Assembly (NCBI GenBank): GCA_947501615.1
Contig: CANMWK010000009.1
Coordinates: 124,001 to 188,000, forward strand
Reading direction: 5' to 3'
DNA length: 64,000 bases
Source: an uncultured Tenacibaculum sp.
Lineage (GTDB): Bacteria > Bacteroidota > Bacteroidia > Flavobacteriales > Flavobacteriaceae
Shown: positions 34,016-43,210 of the stretch, in pieces
How the letters are laid out: the number at the start of each line of letters is the position of its first letter
Position numbering within the stretch: position 1 is the first letter of the stretch
Notes under the pieces: model-generated
The model's database searches: none
The model's input: only the letters and a program-made list of their open reading frames with translations
What the model was told of the DNA's origin: nothing
Made by a program: the position numbers and the translations under genes

Positions 34016-34645
34016 ATGGCAAGAAGAGAAAATCCAGAAATTAATGCAGGATCTATGGCAGATATTGCCTTCTTATTGCTTATCTTTTTCCTAGTAACAA
34101 CAACAATGGATGTTGATTCTGGTATCTCTAAAAAATTAGCAGAGAAACCACCAAAGGATTACGATCCACCAAAAATTAAAGAGAAAAATATTTTTCAAAT
34201 TAGTATCAATAAAAACAACGACTTATTTGTCGACGGTGATGTGTTGGAATTAAAAGATTTGAAAACTGCAGCTCTTAAATTTATAGATAATGGTGGTGGT
34301 ATAGGAAATCCGTTACCAGGAGAAGAAAAAGGTAAAGAATGTGATTACTGTGGTGGCGAAAGAAACCCAGATTCATCAGATCATCCTAATAAAGCTATTA
34401 TTTCTATAGAAAGCGATAGAGCTACAGAATATGGAACTTATGTTACTGTGCAAAATGAGTTACTAAGCGCATACTCAGAGCTAAGAAACAAGCTTTGTTC
34501 TAAGAAATATAAAATGACTTTTACAGAGTTAGAAGAGGCTTATAAGGATAGTGGGCGTAAAGATGAGGAACTTAAAAAGAAAGTTGAATTCATTAAGAAT
34601 AGTTATCCACAAATTATCACAGACTTAGATCCATCAGATAAATAA
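34016..34645 (+). CDS. exbD: ExbD/TolR biopolymer transport protein (longer copy)
   Basis: A 209-aa ExbD with a single TM and the proton-carrying Asp in GSMADIAFLLLIFF (D16). The periplasmic domain has an inserted loop with a CxxC pair (ECDYCGGERNPDSSDHP), absent from E. coli ExbD and from the next copy. The CxxC could form a disulfide or bind metal. In the operon it precedes a second, shorter ExbD; heteromeric ExbD pairs are typical of Bacteroidetes. Confidence 0.9.
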   Translation: MARRENPEINAGSMADIAFLLLIFFLVTTTMDVDSGISKKLAEKPPKDYDPPKIKEKNIFQISINKNNDLFVDGDVLELKDLKTAALKFIDNGGGIGNPLPGEEKGKECDYCGGERNPDSSDHPNKAIISIESDRATEYGTYVTVQNELLSAYSELRNKLCSKKYKMTFTELEEAYKDSGRKDEELKKKVEFIKNSYPQIITDLDPSDK

Positions 34646-34663
34646 ATAATTAAACTGAAAATT

Positions 34664-35137
34664 ATGTCTAAATTTAAAAAGAAAAAAAGCGGTCAACCAG
34701 GTATTTCAACTGCATCTTTACCTGACATTGTTTTTATGTTATTATTTTTCTTCATGGTAACTACGGTAATGAGAGAGTCTGACCTTAAAGTAGAAGCTCC
34801 TAGTTTACCTAGTGCAACAGAAGTTAAAAAATTAGAACATAAAAGTTTAGTTAGTACTATTTATGTTGGTAGAGCAAAGGATACTGAAAAATGGGGTGAA
34901 AAGTTTAATAGAATTCAGTTAAACGATAAAATAGCAACTCCAGACGATATTCCTGCGTTCATACTTAATGAAAGAACTAATGTTAGTGATGGAGAAATTC
35001 CTTTTATGACGACTTCTATAAAAGCAGATAAAAAATCTAGTGTTGGTACACTAACTGATATTCGCTTAAAACTTAGAGATGTAAATGCTCTTAAGTTAAG
35101 TTTATCTACTCAGAAAGGAAGTAGTATAAAAAGATAA
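34664..35137 (+). CDS. exbD: ExbD/TolR biopolymer transport protein (shorter copy)
   Basis: A 157-aa ExbD with a basic N-terminus, one TM and the conserved Asp in ASLPDIVFMLLFFF (D21), then a short periplasmic domain. It is the last gene of the exbB operon; a strong terminator follows at 35159-35191. Confidence 0.9.
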   Translation: MSKFKKKKSGQPGISTASLPDIVFMLLFFFMVTTVMRESDLKVEAPSLPSATEVKKLEHKSLVSTIYVGRAKDTEKWGEKFNRIQLNDKIATPDDIPAFILNERTNVSDGEIPFMTTSIKADKKSSVGTLTDIRLKLRDVNALKLSLSTQKGSSIKR

Positions 35138-35158
35138 AAATCTTACATATTTTAAATA

Positions 35159-35191
35159 AAAAAAGAGCAATACTACTATTGCTCTTTTTTT
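35159..35191 (+). terminator. Rho-independent terminator of the exbB-exbD operon
   Basis: A 14-bp stem (35159-35172 with 35177-35190, core AGAGCAATA/TATTGCTCT), 4-nt loop CTAC, and a terminal T-run. Confidence 0.9.
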
Positions 35192-35213
35192 ATTTAAAAA
35201 TTAATTTGGTGTC

Positions 35214-35885
35214 ATGAAAAAATTAAGTATCTGTCTTATTGTATTTGCAAGTAGTTTGTCTTGTCTTTTTTCTCAAGTTGATTCGTTAAGAATAGGAGAT
35301 AAATACCTTGAAGATCAATTGTATATTGGTGTAAGTTATGATATCATGCACAAACAGCCTGAAGGAGCTGAGGGCACAGGTTTTTCCTATAGTTTATCTT
35401 TTGGGTATATTAGAGATATCCCTTTACATAGAGATGGTAATTTTGCTATTGGTGTTGGAGTAGGGTATGGATTCAACTCTTTTAATCATGGTATTCAAGT
35501 AATAAACGAAAATACGCTCCAATTAGTAACAAATACGGATGCATCAAATAAATTAGTACAACACAATTTAGAATTTCCTATACAATTTAGATGGAGAACA
35601 TCAGATGCTGTTTCTTACTCTTTTTGGAGAGTATATACAGGTCTGAAAATGACATATAGTTTTAGTAATACTTTTACTTATGTGGAAAATGGAAATGAAA
35701 CTAGGTTTCGAAATATCCCTATTTATAATAATTTTCAGACAGGGTTAGAGCTTTCTGCAGGATATGGTACATTCAACTTCTACTTTTATTATGGATTAAC
35801 GCCTGTGTATAATAACGCGATAATTAATGGCGAAAATGTAAACTCCAGTATTTTAAAATTTGGACTTATTTTTTACCTATTATAG
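35214..35885 (+). CDS. outer-membrane beta-barrel (porin/PorT-like) protein
   Basis: A 223-aa protein with a signal peptide (cleavage near CLFSQ) and about eight amphipathic strands, ending in an aromatic/Leu C-terminus (GLIFYLL). It resembles the small barrels of the OMP_b-brl_2/PorT type. One such protein, PorT, belongs to the type IX secretion system, but I cannot claim orthology. It follows the exbB operon after a terminator and ends 1 nt before a convergent gene. Confidence 0.75.
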   Translation: MKKLSICLIVFASSLSCLFSQVDSLRIGDKYLEDQLYIGVSYDIMHKQPEGAEGTGFSYSLSFGYIRDIPLHRDGNFAIGVGVGYGFNSFNHGIQVINENTLQLVTNTDASNKLVQHNLEFPIQFRWRTSDAVSYSFWRVYTGLKMTYSFSNTFTYVENGNETRFRNIPIYNNFQTGLELSAGYGTFNFYFYYGLTPVYNNAIINGENVNSSILKFGLIFYLL

Positions 35886-36485
35886 TTACAATATATAATA
35901 GGTGAGTAGTTGGCAGCTAAAACCTAAAAAAAAGCCTAAATATACTTCTTTAGGCGTGTGAGCCTTTAAATCTAACCTCGCAGTGGCTAAAACCCCAGAC
36001 AAGATTGTAAAAATAAGAATTAAAGGAAGTATAGAAATGTTATAAATTAGTTGTAGGATAATAAAAAAACCTAAAGCACTTCCCATAGAAAGTAGATGTA
36101 AACTTGTTTTTATTTTTAGGAAAAATGTAAAATAAACAATCATCAATCCTATTAATGTTCCAAAAAATAAATAAGAAAGCTCATTAAAAAGGTCAAATTT
36201 ATTGAAAAACTTACCTAAAAATAAGAATACACACATCATTATAAACATTGGTATTTTCCTTTCTTTAATACTGCTTACTTCAAAAGATTCAATCCTACCA
36301 GTTAGTTTTAAAAAAATTAACAATAGCATTGGTACTAGGTAAGTAGTTATGAAAACGGTAACAAAAAGATATAGTTGTTGTCTTATATCAATTTGATTGG
36401 GAGTAACCATGAAGTATGTAAGTATACCAATAGTTGGCATAACAACAGGATGTAGAATGGTCGATAAAATCTTTTGCCAACTCAT
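35886..36485 (-). CDS. PAP2-like membrane protein, degenerate
   Basis: A 199-aa protein with about six TMs. The pattern TSLHLLSMGSALGFF and ARLDLKAHTPKEVYLGFFLG corresponds to the PSGH and SRxxxxxHxxxD motifs of PAP2 lipid phosphatases. His of both motifs is kept, but the first RP-type motif is not clear and the last Asp is Glu. It may be a weak or altered lipid phosphatase. It is coupled to rpoN by TAATG (36487-36483). Confidence 0.7.
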   Translation of the reverse strand: MSWQKILSTILHPVVMPTIGILTYFMVTPNQIDIRQQLYLFVTVFITTYLVPMLLLIFLKLTGRIESFEVSSIKERKIPMFIMMCVFLFLGKFFNKFDLFNELSYLFFGTLIGLMIVYFTFFLKIKTSLHLLSMGSALGFFIILQLIYNISILPLILIFTILSGVLATARLDLKAHTPKEVYLGFFLGFSCQLLTYYIL

Positions 36486-37948
36486 TAAATTTCTTTTCTT
36501 AATCGTGCAACAGGTATATCTAACTGTTCTCTATATTTCGCAACTGTTCTCCTAGCTATTGGATATCCTTTTTCTTTTAATAGCTTGGAAAGCTTTTCGT
36601 CAGTTAGAGGTTTACGTTTATCTTCTTCTGCAATTACATTTTCTAAAATTTTCTTGATTTCTCTTGTAGAAACATCCTCACCTTGATCGTTTTTCATTGA
36701 TTCAGAGAAGAAATCTTTAATCAATTTTGTACCATATGGTGTAGATACGTACTTGCTATTGGCTACTCTAGACACCGTTGATACATCCATGTTAATTTGA
36801 TCTGCTATATCCTTTAAAATCATTGGCTTTAGCTTACGCTCATCACCAGTTAAAAAGTATTCATACTGATAATGCATAATGGAATTCATTGTAACCAATA
36901 ACGTTTGCTGTCGTTGTTTTATAGCGTCAATAAACCATTTAGCGGCATCTAATTTTTGCTTAATGAAAAGTACTGCATCTTTTTGAGATTTGCTTTTATC
37001 CTTAGAATCTTGGTAGCCCTTTAACATTTCATTATATTCCCTAGAAACATGTAATTCAGGAGCATTTCTGGAGTTTAATGTAAGTTCTAATTTTCCATCA
37101 ATAATTCTTATCGTAAAATCTGGCACTATTTGCTCAGCAATTTTATTATTACCAGCATAAGAACTGCCTGGTTTTGGGTTTAATTTAGATATTTCGCCAA
37201 TTACTTCTTTTAAACCTTCTTCAGAAACATTAAATTTATCTAAAAGCTTTTTGTAATGTTTTTTCACAAAATGATCAAAAGCGTTTTCTAAGACTTTAAT
37301 AGCTAATGCTCTACTTTTAGTTTCAGACTTAGCTTGTAATTGTATAATTAAACATTCTTTCAAGTCTCTTGCTCCTACACCAATAGGATCTAATTTTTGA
37401 ACAACTTCAGTAAGTATTTTTTCAACTAACTCTTCATTAGTAAAGATGTTTTGAGTAAATGCTAAATCATCTACTAAATCGATTATTTCTCTTCGTATGT
37501 AACCACTATCATCTACACTACCCACTAAAAATTCAGCTATAGCCCTTTCTTCTTCATTAATTCTGAAGGTATTTAGTTGGTTTTTTAAGGATTGATGAAA
37601 TGTTGTTCCAGCTGCATATGGTACTTGTTTTTCTTCATCATCTGAAGAATAGTTATTGCTTTGCGTTTTATAACTAGGATACTCATCGTCACTTAAATAT
37701 TCATCAATATTTATATCCTCAGCTTCAATTTTTTCATTTCCAGTATCATCGTAATCTCCTTCGTTATTTAAATTGTCATCAAAACTATCTATTTCTTCTT
37801 TTCCTGTATCCAAAGCAGGATTTTCTTCAATTTCTTGTTTTAAACGCTCTTCAAAAGCCTGTGTAGGCAATTGAATCAATTTCATTAATTGAATTTGTTG
37901 TGGTGATAATTTTTGAAGTAGCTTCTGATGTAAACTTTGCTTTAACAT
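36485..37948 (-). CDS. rpoN: RNA polymerase sigma-54 factor
   Basis: A 487-aa sigma-54: Gln-rich region I (SLHQKLLQKLSPQQIQLMKLI), an acidic low-complexity region II (about 48-115), the core-binding domain, and a C-terminal DNA-binding part ending in the RpoN box ARRTVAKYREQL. It directs transcription at -24/-12 promoters with AAA+ activators, none of which is in the window. Its stop overlaps the start of the PAP2-like gene. Confidence 0.96.
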   Translation of the reverse strand: MLKQSLHQKLLQKLSPQQIQLMKLIQLPTQAFEERLKQEIEENPALDTGKEEIDSFDDNLNNEGDYDDTGNEKIEAEDINIDEYLSDDEYPSYKTQSNNYSSDDEEKQVPYAAGTTFHQSLKNQLNTFRINEEERAIAEFLVGSVDDSGYIRREIIDLVDDLAFTQNIFTNEELVEKILTEVVQKLDPIGVGARDLKECLIIQLQAKSETKSRALAIKVLENAFDHFVKKHYKKLLDKFNVSEEGLKEVIGEISKLNPKPGSSYAGNNKIAEQIVPDFTIRIIDGKLELTLNSRNAPELHVSREYNEMLKGYQDSKDKSKSQKDAVLFIKQKLDAAKWFIDAIKQRQQTLLVTMNSIMHYQYEYFLTGDERKLKPMILKDIADQINMDVSTVSRVANSKYVSTPYGTKLIKDFFSESMKNDQGEDVSTREIKKILENVIAEEDKRKPLTDEKLSKLLKEKGYPIARRTVAKYREQLDIPVARLRKEI

Positions 37949-38035
37949 ACTTACAAATATATGAATTCAGAGAAAAGAAAATTGTTAATCCCAATAGTAA
38001 GTTAAACTTATCTATAATTATTTAAAGGTAGGGAA

Positions 38036-38944
38036 TTAATTCTTGTTATTGTAAAGGGCTTTTATGTATAAAACTTCAAATTCATTTAAAACAGCACCTA
38101 TTCTATAGTGCTTAGAACTATGTTTTATTTTTATACTGCCCAGTAAAGATGATATATATCTTTTTTTATCTATTGTCACTTTTTCTAGCTGTTGTTTTTT
38201 AAAAATCATATCACTCTTAAGTCCAAGTAACTTTCTTGTACAGCGTATTTCATGATCCTGTATTTTTATTTCTTCTTTACCTAATACTATCCAGACTAAA
38301 CTCAAAAACGCTAGACTAGCCAAGCTTAAAAATGTAGTGACAACGAACAGGTTCTTAGCTCCATATGAATTGTGTTCGATAAGAAGAGAAATATTTTGAT
38401 AGGCAATAAAACTCCAAATTAATAGCAAGGGGAATAGAACTAAGATAAAGATCCAATGTTTTGGTATCGATCTGTCAATTATCAGGGTATTATTTTCAAA
38501 AGTATGATCTCCATTGTAAAGAGAATTGCTTGTTATAATATATTTAAGAAGCGTTAATTCGTCTTCAAATATTTCAATACCACCATTAAGATATGCTTTA
38601 GAGATATGTTCATTTGCTTTTTCATTTTCATGTAAGCCAAGATATGCTTGTGAGAGGCGTAAATGTAAAAAAGGATTATTAGAAGTTTTATAACTTTTTA
38701 TTCGATAGATCGTTTCTAGTGTTTTCTTGAAGTTATTAGAAACATAATATGCATTAGCTGTAGCCAAAAGAATGCCTTCAGCTAATTCCCATTCATGTTG
38801 TTGAACAGGAATTTTACTGTAAGCATTTTCATATTGTTGTAATGCTTTATCAATTTCGTTAGCTGCTAAATAAGTATTTCCTAACTCGTATAAAGCATTA
38901 ATTTCATCAAATAATTTTTCTTCTAAGTGTTCACTCATGAACAA
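38036..38944 (-). CDS. TPR protein with C-terminal membrane domain
   Basis: A 302-aa protein: two to three TPR-like helical pairs in the first 120 residues (IDKALQQYENAYSKIP, FKKTLETIYRIKSY), two TMs (about 168-190 and 200-222), then a soluble domain of about 80 residues (EIKIQDHEIRCTRKLLG) resembling a PH-like membrane-protein tail. No family assigned. It lies between asnS and rpoN on the same strand. Confidence 0.75.
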   Translation of the reverse strand: MFMSEHLEEKLFDEINALYELGNTYLAANEIDKALQQYENAYSKIPVQQHEWELAEGILLATANAYYVSNNFKKTLETIYRIKSYKTSNNPFLHLRLSQAYLGLHENEKANEHISKAYLNGGIEIFEDELTLLKYIITSNSLYNGDHTFENNTLIIDRSIPKHWIFILVLFPLLLIWSFIAYQNISLLIEHNSYGAKNLFVVTTFLSLASLAFLSLVWIVLGKEEIKIQDHEIRCTRKLLGLKSDMIFKKQQLEKVTIDKKRYISSLLGSIKIKHSSKHYRIGAVLNEFEVLYIKALYNNKN

Positions 38945-38975
38945 TATATAGGTGTATAAATGCGATTGTTAAAGT

Positions 38976-40409
38976 TTAAAATTCTGCATTTTGTGGAGTT
39001 CTAGGGAAAGGAATCACATCTCTAATATTACTCATACCAGTTGTGAATAATACTAAACGTTCAAAACCTAAACCAAAACCAGAATGCACTGCTGTACCAA
39101 ATTTTCTTGTATCTAAATACCACCACAATTCATCTTCATGAATATCTAACGCAGCCATTTTTTCTTTCAATACATCTAAACGTTCTTCTCTTTGAGATCC
39201 ACCTACCATTTCTCCAATGCCAGGAAAAAGTACATCCATAGCTCTTACGGTTTTTCCATCTTCATTTAAACGCATGTAGAAAGCTTTAATTTTAGCTGGA
39301 TAATCAAATAAAATTACAGGACACTTAAAGTGTTTTTCTACTAAATAACGTTCGTGTTCAGATTGTAAATCTGCTCCCCATTCGTTAATAAGATATTGGA
39401 ATTTTTTCTTTTTATTAGGCTTGCAATTACGTAAAATATCTATAGCTTCAGTGTAAGAAACACGCTTAAAATTATTATCTACAACAAATTTTAACTTTTC
39501 GATTAAAGACATTTCGCTTCGCTCTGCTTGTGGTTTTGTTTTTTCTTCTTGTAAAAGTCTGTTTTCTAAAAACTCTAAATCATCCTTACAATTATCTAAA
39601 ACATATTGTAAAACACCTTTAATAAAGTCTTCAGATAAATCCATGTTCGCATCTAAATCATTAAATGCAACTTCAGGTTCTATCATCCAAAATTCAGCTA
39701 AATGCCTTGTAGTATTGGAATTTTCAGCTCTAAATGTAGGGCCAAAAGTATATACTTTACCTAAACCCATAGCATACGTTTCCGCTTCTAATTGTCCCGA
39801 TACGGTTAAGTTGGTCTGTTTTCCAAAGAAATCTTGGCTATAATCAATTTCACCTTTCTCGTTTAAAGGAGCTTTATTGGTTTCGAAGTTCGTAACTTTA
39901 AACATCTCTCCGGCACCTTCAGCATCAGAACCAGTAATAATTGGTGTATTAACGTAGTAGAAACCGTTTTGCTGAAAATACTGGTGCACTGCAAAAGATA
40001 ATGCAGAGCGAACACGCATTACAGCACTAAATGTGTTGGTACGTACTCTCAAGTGAGCATTTCTTCTTAAAAATTCAAAACCATGTTTTCTTGGTTGTAT
40101 TGGATATTCATCAGGATTAGAGTCTCCTAAAATTTCTAAGTTAGTTGTTTGTATTTCTACAGATTGCCCTTTACCTTGGCTTTCTACTAAAGTTCCTTTT
40201 ATTGCAACTGCTGCTCCAGTAGTAATTCTTTTTAGTAAAGCTTCATCAGTATTTTCAAAATCAACAACACATTGAATGTTTTTTATGGTAGAACCATCAT
40301 TTAATGCAATAAATCGATTACTTCTAAAGGTTCTTACCCAACCCTTAACACATACTTCTTGTAAAAATTTATCTGAGTTTAAAAGCTCTTTTACACTACT
40401 TGTCGTCAT
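38976..40409 (-). CDS. asnS: asparaginyl-tRNA synthetase
   Basis: A 477-aa class IIb synthetase: N-terminal OB fold (VCVKGWVRTFRSNRFIAL), motif 2 GPTFRAENSNTTRHLAEFWMIEPE and motif 3 GFGLGFERLVLF. The substrate is Asn, since the length and the PEVAF context match AsnRS and not AspRS. Promoter TATATTTG lies at 40443-40436 on the minus strand, giving a leader of about 20 nt. Confidence 0.96.
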   Translation of the reverse strand: MTTSSVKELLNSDKFLQEVCVKGWVRTFRSNRFIALNDGSTIKNIQCVVDFENTDEALLKRITTGAAVAIKGTLVESQGKGQSVEIQTTNLEILGDSNPDEYPIQPRKHGFEFLRRNAHLRVRTNTFSAVMRVRSALSFAVHQYFQQNGFYYVNTPIITGSDAEGAGEMFKVTNFETNKAPLNEKGEIDYSQDFFGKQTNLTVSGQLEAETYAMGLGKVYTFGPTFRAENSNTTRHLAEFWMIEPEVAFNDLDANMDLSEDFIKGVLQYVLDNCKDDLEFLENRLLQEEKTKPQAERSEMSLIEKLKFVVDNNFKRVSYTEAIDILRNCKPNKKKKFQYLINEWGADLQSEHERYLVEKHFKCPVILFDYPAKIKAFYMRLNEDGKTVRAMDVLFPGIGEMVGGSQREERLDVLKEKMAALDIHEDELWWYLDTRKFGTAVHSGFGLGFERLVLFTTGMSNIRDVIPFPRTPQNAEF

Positions 40410-40435
40410 TATAAATAGGTTAACTAGTTTAGCGA

Positions 40436-40466
40436 CAAATATAATTTATTGGAAAGAAATTACAAT
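40436..40466 (-). promoter_or_regulatory. asnS promoter (ATTG-N19-TATATTTG)
   Basis: Minus strand: -7 TATATTTG at 40443-40436, and ATTG at 40466-40463 with exactly 19 nt between. The spacing fits the Bacteroidetes consensus; -33 matches 3 of 4. Confidence 0.65.
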
Positions 40467-40571
40467 GATCTTTAAGAACTACTTATAGAAATAAGTCTAT
40501 TTTAAACTCTAAAAGTGGGTGATTTTTATAACAACATCAACTATTCTGTTTTTTTATGCTGAATTATTTCA

Positions 40572-40705
40572 AATTCTCAAAATTAATAGCATTTAATTGA
40601 GAATTATTTTATATCATTGGGGCATATAATGTATATAGATAATTTACTATAATTATCTACACTAATTTTAAAACAGGGTTCTCTATTTTTTTAGAGAACT
40701 TTTTT
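40572..40705 (+). ncRNA. candidate structured small RNA ending in a terminator
   Basis: Three inverted repeats in a row: AATTCTCAA/TTGAGAATT (40572-40580 with 40597-40605), AGATAATT/AATTATCT (40637-40644 with 40651-40658) and GTTCTCTA/TAGAGAAC (40678-40685 with 40692-40699), the last followed by six T on the plus strand. No plus-strand gene lies upstream to need this terminator. The last hairpin might instead end the minus-strand MMPL transcript, but its minus-strand tail (CCTGTTTT) is weaker. No clear plus-strand promoter was found. Confidence 0.35.
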
Positions 40706-40751
40706 GGTTTATTAGTGTTAATAATTTGATAATCAAACTTTTGTTATAAAA

Positions 40752-43115
40752 CTATTTTTTTTCTTTTGGAGGAAAAATTTTAAAATTCGTTTCTTTTAAT
40801 ACTTTTTGATTGGCTATTTTTCGTTCAAAAGAAAGTAACAAAGAAGGTAATAACAATAAATTAGAAACCATTGCCAATAATAAAGTAACAGATACCAATC
40901 CTCCTAAAGCAATAGTACCACCAAAACTAGAAATAGTAAATACTAAAAACCCAAAGAATAATACTATTGAAGTATAAAACATACTCACACCAGTTTCTTT
41001 AAGCGCAGCATACACAGAAGGCTTTATTTTCCAGTTGTTAGCTAATAATTCTTGCCTGTATTTTGCGAGGAAATGTATAGTATCATCAACAGATATCCCA
41101 AAAGCAATACTAAATACTAAAATTGTAGATGGCTTAATAGGTATATCAAAGAATCCCATTAATCCCGCAGTCATTAATAGGGGTAGCATATTAGGAATTA
41201 ATGAAATTAAAATCATTTGTGGAGAACGGAACATCCAAGCCATGAATATAGAAATCAGTAAGATCGCTAGTGAAAGGGAAATAACTAGATTTTTAATCAA
41301 GTAATTTGTACCCTTTAAGAAAACTAACGCTTTACCCGTCATAGAAACGTTAAACTTATCTCCTTTAAATTGTTTTTGAATAACAGCATTTAATCGATCT
41401 TGGATAACATCCATTTTATCGGTTCCAATATCTTTCATAAATGTTGTTATACGAGCATATCTACCAGTACTATCAACAAAGTTTTTTAGCATTCCTGAAT
41501 TACTGTTGGAATTTTTTGTGTAGGCAAAAATATAACTCTTTTCCTGACTTGTAGGTAACTGATAATATTTTGGATTCCCTTTATAGTAAGCCTGTTTAGA
41601 GTATTTTACTAGGTTGTTTACAGAAATAGGTTTGGAAAGCTCAGGAAAAGTTTCAATAGTTTCATTCAGTTTTTCCATTTTCTTTAGCGTAGAAAGCTTC
41701 ATAACACCTTTCTCTCTTTTCGTATCGATAAGAATCTCTAGTGGCATAATACCTCCAAACTCACTTTCAAAAAATTTAATGTCTTTATAAAATTGTTTCC
41801 CTTTAGGCATGTCTTCAATTAAACTTCCAGAAACTCGAATATTATAAAGTCCAATCATACTAAGAATAATGATAAGTACTGTAGTAATATAAATCGTAAT
41901 TCGCTGCGATTTAACCATTCTTTCCATCCAGTTTACCACATTTTCCATCCATCTTTTTTCCAAATGATTTAAATGTTTCTTCTGAGGAAGAGGCATAAAA
42001 CTATAAAGAATAGGAATAATTAATAAAGCTAAAATGAAAATACTTATGATATTAATAGAAGCTAGTATTCCAAATTCTCGAAGTAATTTACTTTTTACAA
42101 AAACAAACGTAGCAAATCCAGATGCTGTAGTAATATTTGTCATTAATGTGGCATTTCCAATTTTGGAAATTACACGCTGTAATGATTTAGCTTGATTACC
42201 ATGTTTTTTTACTTCTTGTTGGTATTTATTAATCAGAAAAACCGCGTTGGGTACTCCAATAACAATAATCAAAGGAGGAATTAGAGCAGTTAAGACTGTT
42301 AATTCGTAACGTAACAAACCAATGAATCCATAAGCCCACATAACACCAATAATCACAACTAATAAAGTGATAAAAGTGGCTCTAAACGACCTAAAGAAAA
42401 AGAAGAATATAATTGCTGTAATAAACAATGCACCTAGGACAAATATCCCCATTTCTTCGGCAATATTTTTAGAGTTTAATGTTCGAATGTATGGCATACC
42501 CGATACTCTAACATCTAAACTGTTTTCCGTTTTAAATTTTTCTACAGCAGGAATTAACGTTTCTTCAATAAACTTTGCACGTTCAGGCTTATTTACGATA
42601 TCTTTTTTTAAGTAAATAGCTGTTTGAATTGTCCCTTTATCATTAAATAAAATATTCTCATAAAAAGGAAGTTTTTCAAAAAGTTGTAATTTGATTTTAT
42701 CAATTTCTTCTTGAGTAGTCGGTTCTTTTTCAAATAGAGGATCTACAACAAATTTTCTTTTTTTACGATCTGCTTTTAATTTCTTGATATCCGAAATAGA
42801 TACCGTAAATTCTACTTCTGGAGCAGCATCTAATTGTCGTGCTAACTTATTCCAAGAATTAAATTTATCTAAAGAATAAAACGTGCTATCTTTAATTCCT
42901 AAGATGATAAGATTTCCTTCCTCACCAAAAATATCTAAGAATTTATTGTACTGAATATTAGCTTCATGGTTCTCAGGAAGAAGGTTAGCTTCAGTATAGG
43001 AAAAGCGTACATGTTTGGACTGAGTTAGTAAAAGTGCAGTTATAATAACTATAATAGTTAGCACTAGGTACCGATTACGTAAAATAAAACCTGCGATTTT
43101 AGTCCAAAAAGTCAT
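40752..43115 (-). CDS. RND/MMPL family membrane transporter
   Basis: A 787-aa exporter-like protein with two MMPL halves. TM1 is at about 15-33, followed by a large periplasmic domain (35-220) and TMs 2-6 (about 225-375). A second TM/periplasmic half has VFSIAFGISVDDTIHFLAKYR, with the Asp pair typical of RND proton relays. It may move lipids, hopanoids or other hydrophobic cargo; the substrate is unknown. -7 box TACCTTTG lies 16 nt upstream, and the gene is a single unit after the frr terminator. Confidence 0.9.
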   Translation of the reverse strand: MTFWTKIAGFILRNRYLVLTIIVIITALLLTQSKHVRFSYTEANLLPENHEANIQYNKFLDIFGEEGNLIILGIKDSTFYSLDKFNSWNKLARQLDAAPEVEFTVSISDIKKLKADRKKRKFVVDPLFEKEPTTQEEIDKIKLQLFEKLPFYENILFNDKGTIQTAIYLKKDIVNKPERAKFIEETLIPAVEKFKTENSLDVRVSGMPYIRTLNSKNIAEEMGIFVLGALFITAIIFFFFFRSFRATFITLLVVIIGVMWAYGFIGLLRYELTVLTALIPPLIIVIGVPNAVFLINKYQQEVKKHGNQAKSLQRVISKIGNATLMTNITTASGFATFVFVKSKLLREFGILASINIISIFILALLIIPILYSFMPLPQKKHLNHLEKRWMENVVNWMERMVKSQRITIYITTVLIIILSMIGLYNIRVSGSLIEDMPKGKQFYKDIKFFESEFGGIMPLEILIDTKREKGVMKLSTLKKMEKLNETIETFPELSKPISVNNLVKYSKQAYYKGNPKYYQLPTSQEKSYIFAYTKNSNSNSGMLKNFVDSTGRYARITTFMKDIGTDKMDVIQDRLNAVIQKQFKGDKFNVSMTGKALVFLKGTNYLIKNLVISLSLAILLISIFMAWMFRSPQMILISLIPNMLPLLMTAGLMGFFDIPIKPSTILVFSIAFGISVDDTIHFLAKYRQELLANNWKIKPSVYAALKETGVSMFYTSIVLFFGFLVFTISSFGGTIALGGLVSVTLLLAMVSNLLLLPSLLLSFERKIANQKVLKETNFKIFPPKEKK

Positions 43116-43130
43116 TTAAAAAAATTTGTG

Positions 43131-43138
43131 CAAAGGTA
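43131..43138 (-). promoter_or_regulatory. -7 box TACCTTTG of the MMPL exporter gene
   Basis: Exact TAnnTTTG match on the minus strand, 15-16 nt before the ATG at 43115. Confidence 0.55.
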
Positions 43139-43161
43139 AATATTAAAAAGATAAGGAAAAT

Positions 43162-43190
43162 AAAAAGAGTGTTTTAAAAACACTCTTTTT
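43162..43190 (-). terminator. Rho-independent terminator after frr
   Basis: Perfect 13-bp stem AAAAAGAGTGTTT/AAACACTCTTTTT (43162-43174 with 43178-43190) with a 3-nt loop, 20 nt past the frr stop. Confidence 0.85.
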
Positions 43191-43210
43191 TAAAAAGTTT
43201 TTTTGAAAAA

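Larger units (their letters stand above)
40410..40751. other. intergenic region between asnS and the MMPL exporter gene
   Basis: No open reading frame supported. It contains the asnS promoter and three consecutive hairpins ending in a T-run on the plus strand, described as a candidate small RNA. Confidence 0.6.
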
